Made by a program: the position numbers and the translations under genes. 64,000 nt of DNA from G963674835 sp963674835 (GTDB lineage Bacteria; Planctomycetota; Planctomycetia; Pirellulales; Thermoguttaceae). A model generated the notes under the pieces. The model had not been told where the DNA came from and made no database searches. It worked only from the letters and a program-made list of their open reading frames with translations. The stretch spans positions 1 to 64,000 of the forward strand of contig CAXXKC010000001.1 in NCBI GenBank assembly GCA_963674835.2, read 5' to 3'. This document shows, in pieces, positions 43,135-52,762 of the stretch. Positions within the stretch are counted from its first letter, which is position 1; the number at the start of each line of letters is the position of its first letter.

Positions 43135-44436
43135 TTAGTTGGCAACTCGCATTTGTGCGCCGCCTGGATGGACGAACGGCATCTGATTCAGTTGCGCGAC
43201 CGACTGGCGAACCGCGCCCTCCGGGGCGGAGTGGGTCATGATGACCAGGGGCACGACGCCGTCGGACTCTTCTTCCGTTTCGTGCTGGATGACCGAGGCG
43301 ATGGAAATCGAATGCTTGCCGAGGACACCGGCCAACTCGGCGAGCACGCCTGGGTGATCCGTCACGTTGAATCGTAAATAGAACCGGCCGGGGACCTGGT
43401 GCGGATCGCGGGCGGCGACGGCGGCCGGGCGCTGTTTCGACCAAAGCTCCAAGGCGCGGAACGTAATGGCGGTGCGCCCGACGAGCGTGTCGATGAGGTC
43501 CGCCACGACGGCCGAAGCGGTCGGCATCTGGCCGGCCCCGAGTCCGTGGAAGAAGACGCGCCCGACGGCGTCGCCGACGACATGGATGGCGTTGAAGGCA
43601 CCGCGGACTTCGGCCAACGGGGTTCCCTGGCGCACGAGGGTCGGCGAGACGTGCAGTTCGAGACCCTCGGGGACCAGTTCGGCGACAGCCAGCAGCTTGA
43701 TGCGGTATCCGAGTTCGCGGGCGTAGCGGAGATCGGCGACGTCGACGGTGTCGATGCCGATTCGCGGGATGCTCTTCCACGGGACGTTCGCACCGAAGGC
43801 CAAATGGGCGAGGATGGCCAGCTTCTGGGCCGCGTCGCTGCCGTCGACGTCCATCGCAGGGTTGGCCTCAGCGTAGCCAAGGCGTTGGGCCTCGGCCAGG
43901 GCGACCGAGTAGTCGGCGTTGTTTTCATCCATTTGCGTGAGGATGAAGTTGCTGGTGCCGTTGAGGATGGCGCGAATCGATTGGATTTCGTTGGCGGTGA
44001 GGCTCTGGCCGATGGCGGCAATGATCGGGATTCCGCCGGCGACCGCGGCCTCGAAGGCGATGGAACGTCCCGACTTGCGGGCCTGTTCGAATAGCTCGGC
44101 ACCGTGCTCGGCCAGCAGCGCCTTGTTGGCGGTGACGATGTTCTTGCCGCTCTGGAGCATCCTGAGCATGATGGTCCGCTCGGGCTCCAGCCCGCCGATG
44201 AGCTGGACGACGGTGTCGATCTCGGGGTCGTCGGCGACCACGGAGAGGTCGTCGGTGAGGAGGGTTTTGGGGACGCTAACGTTGCGAGAGCGTGTCAGAT
44301 CCGTATCGACGACGCGTACCAGCTCGACGGCACGACCGACACGGCTGGAAATACGGTCGCTGTTCTCAAGGAGGAGCTTGACCACGCCCGAACCAATGGT
44401 ACCGAAACCAACGACGGCGACCTTAGCTGTTTGCAT
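43135..44436 (-). CDS. hom: Homoserine dehydrogenase
   Basis: The 433-residue NAD(P)H enzyme reduces aspartate semialdehyde to homoserine. The Rossmann motif is VAVVGFGTIGSGVVKLL and the nucleotide-binding region ELVRVVDTDL follows. The conserved catalytic block VAGGIPIIAAIGQSLTAN and GTSNFILTQM are typical, as is the AQRLGYAEANPAMDVDGSDAAQKL catalytic Lys/Asp region read in parts. The C-terminal ACT domain (about residues 350-430, RFNVTDHPGVLAELAGVLGKH) suggests threonine feedback. It is the first gene of the operon with the PGM-like protein and lysC. The upstream region holds several dispersed repeats. Confidence 0.96.
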   Translation of the reverse strand: MQTAKVAVVGFGTIGSGVVKLLLENSDRISSRVGRAVELVRVVDTDLTRSRNVSVPKTLLTDDLSVVADDPEIDTVVQLIGGLEPERTIMLRMLQSGKNIVTANKALLAEHGAELFEQARKSGRSIAFEAAVAGGIPIIAAIGQSLTANEIQSIRAILNGTSNFILTQMDENNADYSVALAEAQRLGYAEANPAMDVDGSDAAQKLAILAHLAFGANVPWKSIPRIGIDTVDVADLRYARELGYRIKLLAVAELVPEGLELHVSPTLVRQGTPLAEVRGAFNAIHVVGDAVGRVFFHGLGAGQMPTASAVVADLIDTLVGRTAITFRALELWSKQRPAAVAARDPHQVPGRFYLRFNVTDHPGVLAELAGVLGKHSISIASVIQHETEEESDGVVPLVIMTHSAPEGAVRQSVAQLNQMPFVHPGGAQMRVAN

Positions 44437-44577
44437 AGTACCTAATACCCGACGGCGAGAGGATGATAGAACTGGTTATCGTAAAACAATCCGCGGGGAA
44501 TCGGAAGTGGCTGGGGAGTCGAAGTTGGGGTTCGATGGGCTCGTGGGGATCGACGTGCTGTACGGTTGGTTGTGGGA

Positions 44578-44610
44578 CGTGGGGCTCGCTGCGCTCGGCC
44601 CACCCTACGG
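44578..44610. repeat. Palindromic WAERSEPH-type repeat, copy 3
   Basis: CGTGGGG, CTCGCTGCGCTCGGCCCA and CCCTACGGG match the copy at 16685 closely. Confidence 0.75.
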
Positions 44611-44724
44611 GATTGGCGTGTGGCTGGGGTTGTCGGTAGTTGCAGGATGTGAGCGAAACGCGATACTTAGGAGGCGGTCGTGGGAGGAAAGGTTCAGTGC
44701 GGTTGGGGGGATAGGTTTTGGGGG

Positions 44725-44749
44725 GCACAGCCGGGGGCGGCTGTGCTAC
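44725..44749. repeat. CACAGCC hairpin repeat, copy 3
   Basis: Identical to the copies at 22319 and 39942 over 25 bases. Confidence 0.8.
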
Positions 44750-44795
44750 ATGGGGGGGGTATGGAGAGCTTGGGGGTGTTGTGCTGAAGCATAAC

Positions 44796-44933
44796 CACCC
44801 CTTTCAACATGGTGTCGTTTTTCCCGAGGAATTCGCAGCTAGCATCGGCCAGAGGAAACAGCCATCGACAATATCGAATTTCGTTTCTCCCGGTGATTTG
44901 CCAGCTAGCGTTGCTTTCATGTTGAAAGGGGTG
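44796..44933. mobile_element. 138-bp MITE-like element with perfect 16-bp terminal inverted repeats
   Basis: The ends CACCCCTTTCAACATG (44796-44811) and CATGTTGAAAGGGGTG (44918-44933) are perfect inverses. Direct repeats GCTGAAGCATAAC flank the element at 44783-44795 and 44934-44946. The interior has two GCTAGC-centred pieces and no coding frame. The flanking 13 bases are part of the GTTATGC/GCATAAC hairpin repeat, which looks split by insertion. It is more AT-rich than its surroundings. Confidence 0.75.
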
Positions 44934-45074
44934 GCTGAAGCATAACCTACGGGTGGTGAGAGTTATAAACTACAGGTGACGGGTGAGGGGAGGTTGCTTG
45001 GACGTTGGCCCTGGCAAGCGGGCGAGATGGGCATCGAGGAGTTCTGTGACGTGATTTAGAAGGAAGGGTTCGTT

Positions 45075-46133
45075 ATGGAGCGTGCGGCGAGGGAGTTCTT
45101 GGAGCGGATTCTGGAAACCCCCAGTCCGTCGGGGTATGAGAGCCAATTGCAGGCAGTGGTGCGAGAGTATGCGGGAACGTTCGCCGACTCGTTGAGCACC
45201 GACGTGCACGGCAACGTGGTGGCGGTACGAAATGCGGACTCGCCGCTGCGCGTGATGTTGGCCGGGCATTGCGACCAGATCGGATTGGTGGTCGGGCACA
45301 TCGACGCGGAGGGTTTTCTGTATGTGCAGGCGATCGGCGGGTGGGACCCGCAGGTGCTGGTCGGCCAGCGGCTGACCGTGTGGACCGCCCAGGGGCCGGT
45401 GTTCGGGGTGATCGCCCGAAAACCGATCCACCTGCTGACAGAGGAAGAGCGGAAGCAGGTGCCGAAGCTTAAGGATCTGTGGCTCGACATCGGCGCATCG
45501 AACAAGGAAGACGCCGAGCAGGTGGCTCGGATCGGCGATCCGGTCACGGTGGAGTTGGGATTTCGGGAGATGCGGAACCAGCGGGCCGCATCGCCGGCAA
45601 TGGACGACAAGTGTGGGCTTTGGGTCGTGCTGGAAGCCCTGCGGCGGATCGATCGCTCGCGGCTGGACTGCGCCGTGTACGCGGTATCGACCGTGCAGGA
45701 GGAGGTGGGGCTGCGCGGCGCCAAGACGAGCGCGTTTGGGATCGACCCTCACGTGGGAATCGCGGTGGACGTGACGCACGCGACGGATTGCCCCACGATC
45801 GACAAGAAGCAAGAGGGCGAGGTCAGTCTCGGTCGCGGACCGGTGATTTACCGAGGGCCGAACATGAACCCACGGGTGGTCGAGCGACTGTTGGATGCGG
45901 CGGCCGACAATGAGATCGCCTATCAACTGGCGGCGAGCGGCCGAGCGAGCCCGACGGACGCCAACTCGATCCAGATCAATCGGGCAGGCGTGGCGACCGG
46001 GCTGGTGAGCATCCCGAATCGCTACATGCACAGCCCGGTGGAGATGGTCTCGCTGGAAGACCTGGACCGGGCGGCCGACCTGCTGGCCCGATTCTGCGAG
46101 GGTGTGCACCCGGGTGCCGATTTTACGCCGTGA
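45075..46133 (+). CDS. M42-family metallo-aminopeptidase
   Basis: The 352-residue protein is of the FrvX/PepA/TET group of di-zinc aminopeptidases. Metal ligands and catalytic residues are seen in VMLAGHCDQIGLVV (His), PAMDDKCGLWVVL (bridging Asp), STVQEEVGLRGAK (catalytic Glu and ligand Glu), AVDVTHATD (Asp) and IPNRYMHSPVEMVSL (His). The ETPSPSGYE N-terminus is typical. These enzymes trim peptides to amino acids in the cytoplasm, often as large tetrahedral dodecamers. AAGGAAGGG stands 8-9 bases before the ATG, a strong site. The chaperone block begins 387 bases downstream, apparently with its own promoter. Confidence 0.93.
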   Translation: MERAAREFLERILETPSPSGYESQLQAVVREYAGTFADSLSTDVHGNVVAVRNADSPLRVMLAGHCDQIGLVVGHIDAEGFLYVQAIGGWDPQVLVGQRLTVWTAQGPVFGVIARKPIHLLTEEERKQVPKLKDLWLDIGASNKEDAEQVARIGDPVTVELGFREMRNQRAASPAMDDKCGLWVVLEALRRIDRSRLDCAVYAVSTVQEEVGLRGAKTSAFGIDPHVGIAVDVTHATDCPTIDKKQEGEVSLGRGPVIYRGPNMNPRVVERLLDAAADNEIAYQLAASGRASPTDANSIQINRAGVATGLVSIPNRYMHSPVEMVSLEDLDRAADLLARFCEGVHPGADFTP

Positions 46134-46520
46134 TTGCGCGGGGTGAGCGGGCATCGCCGTGTTCTTGGGGGGCGGAAAGGACCCGTCTTCATCTTCGCAG
46201 CACGAGAATCGGGACGGTCGCCGGTGGGAATTCGGGGCCGCCGGTGGGCCCTGCCAAAATGGCATATGGGGTCGGGTGTGGCCCGGGATGCGCGGGAGAG
46301 TTGGACGGGGACATATTTCCCAAGTCGTTTTATGGATGTGGCTTAGGGAGATCAGGATCTGCTTGGCACGCCGGTTGCAATGCTGGGCGGGGTCTAGACG
46401 CCGGCTGCCAAAGGGCGTCGGGGTCTGTAAATCGAGTGAAACAACTGCCGCCCGAGATCGTGCTGCTGCGGCAGCAATCGGGGGAGATCGTATTTTCGCC
46501 AGCAACAGGAGGAATCCGCT
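46134..46520. other. Upstream regulatory region of the chaperone block
   Basis: No gene is supported. The stretch holds the sigma-54 type element at 46363-46380 and the groEL1 ribosome site. No CIRCE/HrcA operator (TTAGCACTC-N9-GAGTGCTAA) is visible. Confidence 0.6.
46363..46380 (+). promoter_or_regulatory. Sigma-54 (RpoN) type -24/-12 promoter before groEL1
   Basis: TTGGCACGCCGGTTGCAA matches the sigma-54 consensus TGGCACG-N4-TTGCW at every fixed position, with GG and GC in correct spacing. Transcription would start about 46391, leaving a 130-base leader before groEL1. No activator site was identified upstream. Confidence 0.75.
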
Positions 46521-48203
46521 GTGGCAAAACAGATGGTCTTTGATGATGCTGCTCGGCTGCCGTTGGCGGCCGGCGTGAGCAAGTTGGCACGGGCGGTGCG
46601 CAGCACGCTCGGCCCCCGCGGCCGAAACGCCGTTCTCGACAAGGGGTGGGGCGCCCCAAAGGTAACGAAGGACGGCGTGACCGTGGCCGAGGACATCGAC
46701 TTGACCGATCCGTACGAGAACCTCGGAGCGCAGCTGGTAAAGGAAGCGGCCAGCAAGACGAACGATTCGGCCGGAGACGGCACGACGACGGCCACGGTCC
46801 TGGCCGAAGCGATCTACAAAGAGGGGCTTCGGACGGTGGCGGCGGGGGCCGACCCGATGGCGCTGTCGCGGGGCATCCACAAGGCGGCCGACTGCGTGAT
46901 CGCGGCCATCAGCAAGATGGCGTCGCCAGTGGATGAAAAGAGCAAGAAGGAGATCGCCCAGGTCGCCACGATCGCCGGCAACAACGACGCTTCGATCGGC
47001 GCGGTGCTGGCAGACGCGTTTGTTCGCGTCGGGAAGAACGGCGTGATCACCGTGGAGGAAGGGCGGCAGTTCGAGACGTACGTTGAAGTGGTCGAGGGAA
47101 TGCAGTTCGACCGCGGCTACCTGTCACCGCATTTCGTTACGAATGCCGAGCAGCAGACGGTGGAGTTGGAAAGCTGTCTGGTGCTGATCCACGAGGAGAA
47201 GATCTCCAGCGCCCGAACGCTGGTTCCGCTGCTGGAGGCGGTGAGCAAGGCCAACAAGCCTCTGTTGATCATCGCCGAGGACGTGGAAGGCGAGGCGCTG
47301 GCCACGCTGGTCGTGAACAAGATGCGCGGGATCCTCAACGTGTGCGCGGTGAAGGCACCGGGCTACGGTGACCGGCGGAAGGCCATGCTTGGCGATATTG
47401 CCACGCTGACCGGCGGGCAAGCGATCTTCAAGGACCTGGGCGTGACGATGGAATCGGTCAAGCTCTCGGATCTTGGGACGGCCAAGAAGGTGATTATCAC
47501 CTCCGACGATACGACAATCGTGGGCGGGGCCGGAAAGAAGGACGCCATCGAGGGTCGCGCCGAGCAGATCCGCCGCGAAATCGAGACGACCACCAGCGAC
47601 TACGACCGGGAGAAGCTGCAAGAGCGGTTGGCGAAGCTGGCCGGCGGCGTTGCCCAGATCAACGTGGGCGCCGCGACCGAGACAGAGATGAAAGAGCGCA
47701 AGGCGCTGGTCGACGACGCGCGTGCGGCCACACAGGCGGCGCTTCAAGAAGGGATCGTGCCGGGCGGCGGGGTGGCCCTGCTGCGGAGCGCGAAGGCCCT
47801 GGACAAGTTGGAGCTGTCGGGCGACGAGGCGCTTGGGGCACGGATCGTGAAGAGCGTGTTGGACGCGCCGCTTCGGGCCATCGCCGACAACGCGGGACGC
47901 GACGGCGCGGTCGTGGTCAACCGGGTGCGTCAGATGAAAGGCAAGGCCGATGGCTACGACGCAGAGAAAGACGCCTACGGCGACCTGGTCGAAGCGGGCA
48001 TCATCGATCCTGCAAAGGTCGTGCGCGTGGCGTTGCAGAATGCGGCGAGCGTGGCCTCGCTGCTGCTGACGACGTCGTGTCTGGTCACCGAGATTCCCAA
48101 GAAGAAGGAAGAGGCACCGGCCCCCGGTCCTGGCATGGACGGCATGGGAGGTATGGGTGGCATGGGTGGCATGGGCGGAATGGGAGGCATGGGCGGCTTC
48201 TAA
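46521..48203 (+). CDS. groEL: Chaperonin GroEL, first copy, with GGM tail
   Basis: The 560-residue protein is the 60-kDa chaperonin subunit that folds proteins inside a double ring. It begins at GTG (46521) with AGGAGGA 7 bases upstream. Signatures include LGPRGRNAVLDK, the ATP-binding AGDGTTTATVLAEAIY (with its Asp), EGMQFDRGYLSPHF, IIAEDVEGEALATLVVNK and VGAATETEMKERK. The C-terminus is a classic (GGM)n tail. KDGVTVAEDIDL replaces the more usual KEIEL, so the equatorial contact is diverged from the second copy. It is placed before groES, the reverse of the common order, and probably transcribed from the sigma-54 type element. Confidence 0.96.
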   Translation: MAKQMVFDDAARLPLAAGVSKLARAVRSTLGPRGRNAVLDKGWGAPKVTKDGVTVAEDIDLTDPYENLGAQLVKEAASKTNDSAGDGTTTATVLAEAIYKEGLRTVAAGADPMALSRGIHKAADCVIAAISKMASPVDEKSKKEIAQVATIAGNNDASIGAVLADAFVRVGKNGVITVEEGRQFETYVEVVEGMQFDRGYLSPHFVTNAEQQTVELESCLVLIHEEKISSARTLVPLLEAVSKANKPLLIIAEDVEGEALATLVVNKMRGILNVCAVKAPGYGDRRKAMLGDIATLTGGQAIFKDLGVTMESVKLSDLGTAKKVIITSDDTTIVGGAGKKDAIEGRAEQIRREIETTTSDYDREKLQERLAKLAGGVAQINVGAATETEMKERKALVDDARAATQAALQEGIVPGGGVALLRSAKALDKLELSGDEALGARIVKSVLDAPLRAIADNAGRDGAVVVNRVRQMKGKADGYDAEKDAYGDLVEAGIIDPAKVVRVALQNAASVASLLLTTSCLVTEIPKKKEEAPAPGPGMDGMGGMGGMGGMGGMGGMGGF

Positions 48204-48299
48204 GCATGACCTGAACGTCCGGCAGGAGCTACGGTCCGATGCCGGCAAGCGGAATACCCTTACCAGAACCAACAACGAGAAGTTTCGAGGAACCAGACC

Positions 48300-48602
48300 A
48301 TGAAGAAGGATATCAATCTTAAGCCATTGGACGAGCGGGTAGTGGTCGAGCCGGTGGAAGCCGAAGAGACGACGGCTGGCGGGATCGTGTTGCCGGACAC
48401 GGCGAAAGAGAAGCCGCAGCGGGGAACCGTGTTGGCTGTGGGTCCCGGTAAGTTGATGGACAACGGTCAGCGGGGCGAGCTGTCGGTGGCCGTTGGCGAC
48501 GAGGTGATCTACGGCAAGTATGCCGGGACGGACATCGAGGTTGAGGGACGGGACGTCAAGATTCTTCGCGAGAGCGACATCCTGGCGAAAGTCGTCAAGT
48601 AA
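48300..48602 (+). CDS. groES: Co-chaperonin GroES
   Basis: The 100-residue protein forms the heptameric lid of GroEL. The mobile loop is seen in EETTAGGIVLPDTAKEKPQR, with the IVL tripeptide that binds the GroEL apical domain. LKPLDERVVVEPV and GDEVIYGKYAGTDIEVEGRDVKILRESDIL are typical. It lies between two groEL genes, 96 bases after the first and 53 bases before the second, so one lid may serve both ring types. Confidence 0.97.
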   Translation: MKKDINLKPLDERVVVEPVEAEETTAGGIVLPDTAKEKPQRGTVLAVGPGKLMDNGQRGELSVAVGDEVIYGKYAGTDIEVEGRDVKILRESDILAKVVK

Positions 48603-48655
48603 GGGAGCCATTTCCCATTACGATACGGAACCACCAACAGTGAGGAACCGCCATC

Positions 48656-50275
<1,620 letters not shown>

Positions 50276-50388
50276 TAGTCTACCGCAACTCACTTTTCGG
50301 TTTGGGCCTGTTGCGTCCGTCCAGCACTGCTGGGCAAGCCAGCCGTGGCACCCGAAAGACAAGCTGCGCTGTAATACTAGGGCCGGCG

Positions 50389-50404
50389 GGGCCGAATTCG
50401 GCCC
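50389..50404. repeat. 16-bp perfect palindrome
   Basis: GGGCCGAATTCGGCCC is its own inverse complement and stands in the spacer before dnaJ. It might be an operator, but nothing identifies the binding protein. Confidence 0.5.
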
Positions 50405-50469
50405 AGAGCGGAAAATGATGCGACGTTTGTCGGCCGGTGCGATGCACATCGACATGCGATCGCGGCCAT

Positions 50470-50500
50470 TAAATGGGGTACGCCGGGGCGGTGTACCCCA
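50470..50500 (+). terminator. Perfect 10-bp hairpin, terminator or operator between groEL2 and dnaJ
   Basis: AATGGGGTAC and GTACCCCATT enclose an 11-base GC-rich loop and are followed by TTG. It could end the groEL transcript or act as an operator for dnaJ; the sequence does not decide. Confidence 0.5.
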
Positions 50501-50604
50501 TTTTGCGGTAAAGGTGCACCTGCCAGTGGGGCGTCTACGGAGCGTGGAACATGCGGTAGAATTGGGTGTTTTGGCAAGACACCTCTCAATTGGCCATGGT
50601 GAAG

Positions 50605-51732
50605 ATGTCGGCAAAACGTGACTACTACGAGGTACTTGGCGTCGGCCGAGATGCCAGCGGTGTGCAGATTGCCGAAGCATACCGCAAACTGGCGATGAAG
50701 TACCACCCGGATCGGAATCCAGGGGATGAGGCGGCGGTCGAGAAGTTCAAGGAGGCCGCGGAAGCTTTCGAGGTGCTCAACCACGAGGACAAGCGCGCTC
50801 GGTATGACCGGTATGGACACGCGGGCGTGGAAGGAGGTACCCCTCATTTCCACGACGTGGGAGACATCTTCGAGGCCTTCAGCGACATCTTCGGTGGCGG
50901 GATGTTCGGCGACCTGTTCGGCGGCGCTCGGACGCGGGGCCGGCGGCGAGTGCACCAGGGCGCCGACGTGCAGTGCGAAGTGACGCTGGAACTGATCGAG
51001 GCGGCGCGCGGTGTAACGAAGACGGTTGAGTACCAGCGTGCCGAGGCGTGTGGCGAGTGTCACGGCAGCGGAGCGCGGCCGGGCACCCAGCCGGAGACGT
51101 GCCGGTACTGCGGCGGCCGAGGGCACGTAGTGCAGTCGTCGGGGATTTTTTCCGTGCAGACGACCTGCCCGTCGTGCCGGGGAGCAGGGAAGGTGATTCG
51201 CGATCCGTGCGGGACGTGCCGCGGGGCGGGCTACGTGCCTAAGGCGGTTAGCCGCGAAGTGCAGATTCCAGCCGGAGTCGACTCGAACACACGGCTGCGG
51301 TTGCAGGGCGAAGGGGAACCGAGCCCCGACGGCGGGCCGCCGGGGGATTGCTACTGCTTCATCCATGTGCGCGAGCACGCGCTGTTTCGGCGCGACGGTC
51401 GCAACCTGATCTGCCAGGTGCCGATCGGGTACGCGCAAGCGGCGTTGGGGGCGACGATCGAGGTGCCGACGCTGGACGGGCGACAGGAGTTGGAGATTCC
51501 CGGGGGAACCCAGTCGGGAGAGGTGTTCCGGCTTCGCGGTCAAGGGATGCCGGACCCACATCGTCGAGGCGTGGGGGATCTGCTGGTACAGGTGTACGTG
51601 GAGATTCCCAAGAAGCTCAACGCGGAGCACCGACGTATTCTGCGGGAGTTGGCCGAAGTGGAGGACGTCCATGTAACGCCCGACCGAAAGAGTTTCTTCG
51701 AGAAGATCAAAGAGTATTTTCAAAGCGGGTGA
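50605..51732 (+). CDS. dnaJ: DnaJ-type co-chaperone
   Basis: The 375-residue protein (ATG at 50605, with GGTGAAG just upstream; ATG at 50596 is an alternative) stimulates the ATPase of DnaK and hands it unfolded proteins. The J-domain has YYEVLGV and the essential HPD in KYHPDRNPG. A Gly/Phe region follows (FGGGMFGDLFGG). The zinc-binding domain has four CxxCxGxG-type repeats: CGECHGSG, CRYCGGRG, CPSCRGAG and CGTCRGAG. C-terminal substrate-binding beta-domains end the chain. grpE follows 28 bases downstream. A dnaK gene is not in this window. Confidence 0.96.
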   Translation: MSAKRDYYEVLGVGRDASGVQIAEAYRKLAMKYHPDRNPGDEAAVEKFKEAAEAFEVLNHEDKRARYDRYGHAGVEGGTPHFHDVGDIFEAFSDIFGGGMFGDLFGGARTRGRRRVHQGADVQCEVTLELIEAARGVTKTVEYQRAEACGECHGSGARPGTQPETCRYCGGRGHVVQSSGIFSVQTTCPSCRGAGKVIRDPCGTCRGAGYVPKAVSREVQIPAGVDSNTRLRLQGEGEPSPDGGPPGDCYCFIHVREHALFRRDGRNLICQVPIGYAQAALGATIEVPTLDGRQELEIPGGTQSGEVFRLRGQGMPDPHRRGVGDLLVQVYVEIPKKLNAEHRRILRELAEVEDVHVTPDRKSFFEKIKEYFQSG

Positions 51733-51760
51733 TGTGCCCTGAGCGTGGAGGAGTACGCGC

Positions 51761-52342
51761 GTGACAGATGATCGCCAGACACAACGCGACCGTTCGAACC
51801 GCGGAGAGCCGGACGGGCCGAGCGCCCGGCCTACGGCGAACGACTCGGCCGAGGGCGCGGACCAGGCCGATATGGCCGAGATGACGAGCCAGATGCAGTC
51901 GATGGAGGAAGAACTGGGGCAAATGAAGGATCGGGCGCTGCGCGTGCAGGCGGAGTTGGAGAACTACCGCAAGCGCGTGGCGCGAGAGGCGGAGGAGCAG
52001 CGGCGATACGCCGACATGGGCCTGCTCCGGGAGATTCTTCCGGTGCTGGACAACATGGAGCGGGCGATCGAAGCGGCAGAAAAATCGGGCGAGGCGCCTG
52101 GTCTTCTGGAAGGGTTCCGCATGGTGGTGACGCAGTTGACGGGCGTTCTGGAGAGGCATCATTGCACGCCGATTGAAGCCCTGAACCGGCCGTTCGATCC
52201 GAACTTGCACGAGGCGATATCGCAGATGCCGAGCAACGATCATCCGCCGAACACGGTGATGCACGTGGTACAGACGGGATACGTGCTTCACGATCGCGTG
52301 GTGCGTCCGAGCCAGGTGATCGTTTCGGCGCCGGCGACGTGA
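51761..52342 (+). CDS. grpE: GrpE nucleotide exchange factor
   Basis: The 193-residue protein releases ADP from DnaK. The GTG start (51761) has GGAGGAG 8 bases upstream. An acidic, disordered N-terminus precedes a long helical coiled coil (about residues 30-95, EEELGQMKDRALRVQAELEN then YRKRVAREAEEQRRYADMGL) and the family block REILPVLDNMERAIEAAE. The C-terminal beta-wing is NPNLHEAI-like PNLHEAISQMPS, then GYVLHDRVVRPSQVIVS. Co-transcription with dnaJ is likely. Confidence 0.95.
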   Translation: MTDDRQTQRDRSNRGEPDGPSARPTANDSAEGADQADMAEMTSQMQSMEEELGQMKDRALRVQAELENYRKRVAREAEEQRRYADMGLLREILPVLDNMERAIEAAEKSGEAPGLLEGFRMVVTQLTGVLERHHCTPIEALNRPFDPNLHEAISQMPSNDHPPNTVMHVVQTGYVLHDRVVRPSQVIVSAPAT

Positions 52343-52438
52343 GTGAAGCAGCGACAAGGAGGTCGCCAGCCAGTAGCGAGTGTTTTCTACATGAGGCGAG
52401 CGCGAGGCCTGACCTTGTTTGCGAGGACTTGAGAGGCG

Positions 52439-52762
52439 ATGCCGACCTACGATTATGTATGCGATGCGTGCGAGCATCAGTTTGAGTTGTTTCAATCGAT
52501 CAAGGATCAGGCGAAACGCAAGTGCCCCAAGTGCGGGCGCATGAAGCTGCGCCGGCTGATCGGGCCGGGCGCGGCCATCGTGTTCAAAGGATCGGGCTTC
52601 TACCAGACCGACTACCGGAGCGAGTCGTATCGGAAAGGCGCGTCCAAAGACGGTGGCAACAACGCAGCGGCGTCGGGAAACGGGAGCAGTTCGGGCGGCA
52701 GCAAGGCGGCCGCAGAGAAGAAGTCGACCAGCAGTTCGGCCAGCGGTAGCAAGACCGAGTGA
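52439..52762 (+). CDS. FmdB-family zinc-ribbon protein
   Basis: The 107-residue protein begins with the FmdB/CxxC_CXXC_SSSS zinc ribbon: YDYVCDACEHQFELFQS and KRKCPKCGRMKLRRLIGPG, giving C-x2-C...C-x2-C. The GSGFYQTDYR motif follows. The C-terminal half is low-complexity Ser, Gly and Lys (SGNGSSSGGSKAAAEKKSTS), likely disordered. FmdB itself was named as a regulator of a formamide-hydrolase gene, but the function of this widespread small family is not established. It follows grpE by 96 bases and its stop overlaps the start of the next gene. Confidence 0.88.
   Translation: MPTYDYVCDACEHQFELFQSIKDQAKRKCPKCGRMKLRRLIGPGAAIVFKGSGFYQTDYRSESYRKGASKDGGNNAAASGNGSSSGGSKAAAEKKSTSSSASGSKTE

Larger units (their letters stand above)
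44437..45074. other. Divergent intergenic region made largely of dispersed repeats
   Basis: Between hom and the M42 peptidase lie, in order, a WAERSEPH-type palindrome, a CACAGCC hairpin, a 138-base inverted-repeat element with 13-base flanking direct repeats, and a partial CAAGCGGGCGAG repeat near 45010. I see no gene, and promoters for both neighbours are not obvious. Confidence 0.7.
50276..50604. other. Spacer between groEL2 and dnaJ with two palindromes
   Basis: A dispersed TGCTGGGCAAGCCAGCCG-type repeat stands near 50328-50345, followed by the two palindromes annotated separately. No gene is supported. Confidence 0.55.

Noticed and set aside
44423..44728. Possible Thr/Ile leader peptide before hom (FTITSSII)
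   Set aside because: Only two Thr and three Ile in a short run, no terminator and no alternative stems; the frame also runs through a palindromic repeat.
46134..46520. CIRCE/HrcA operator before groEL1
   Set aside because: Searched by eye for TTAGCACTC and GAGTGCTAA; neither half-site is present.
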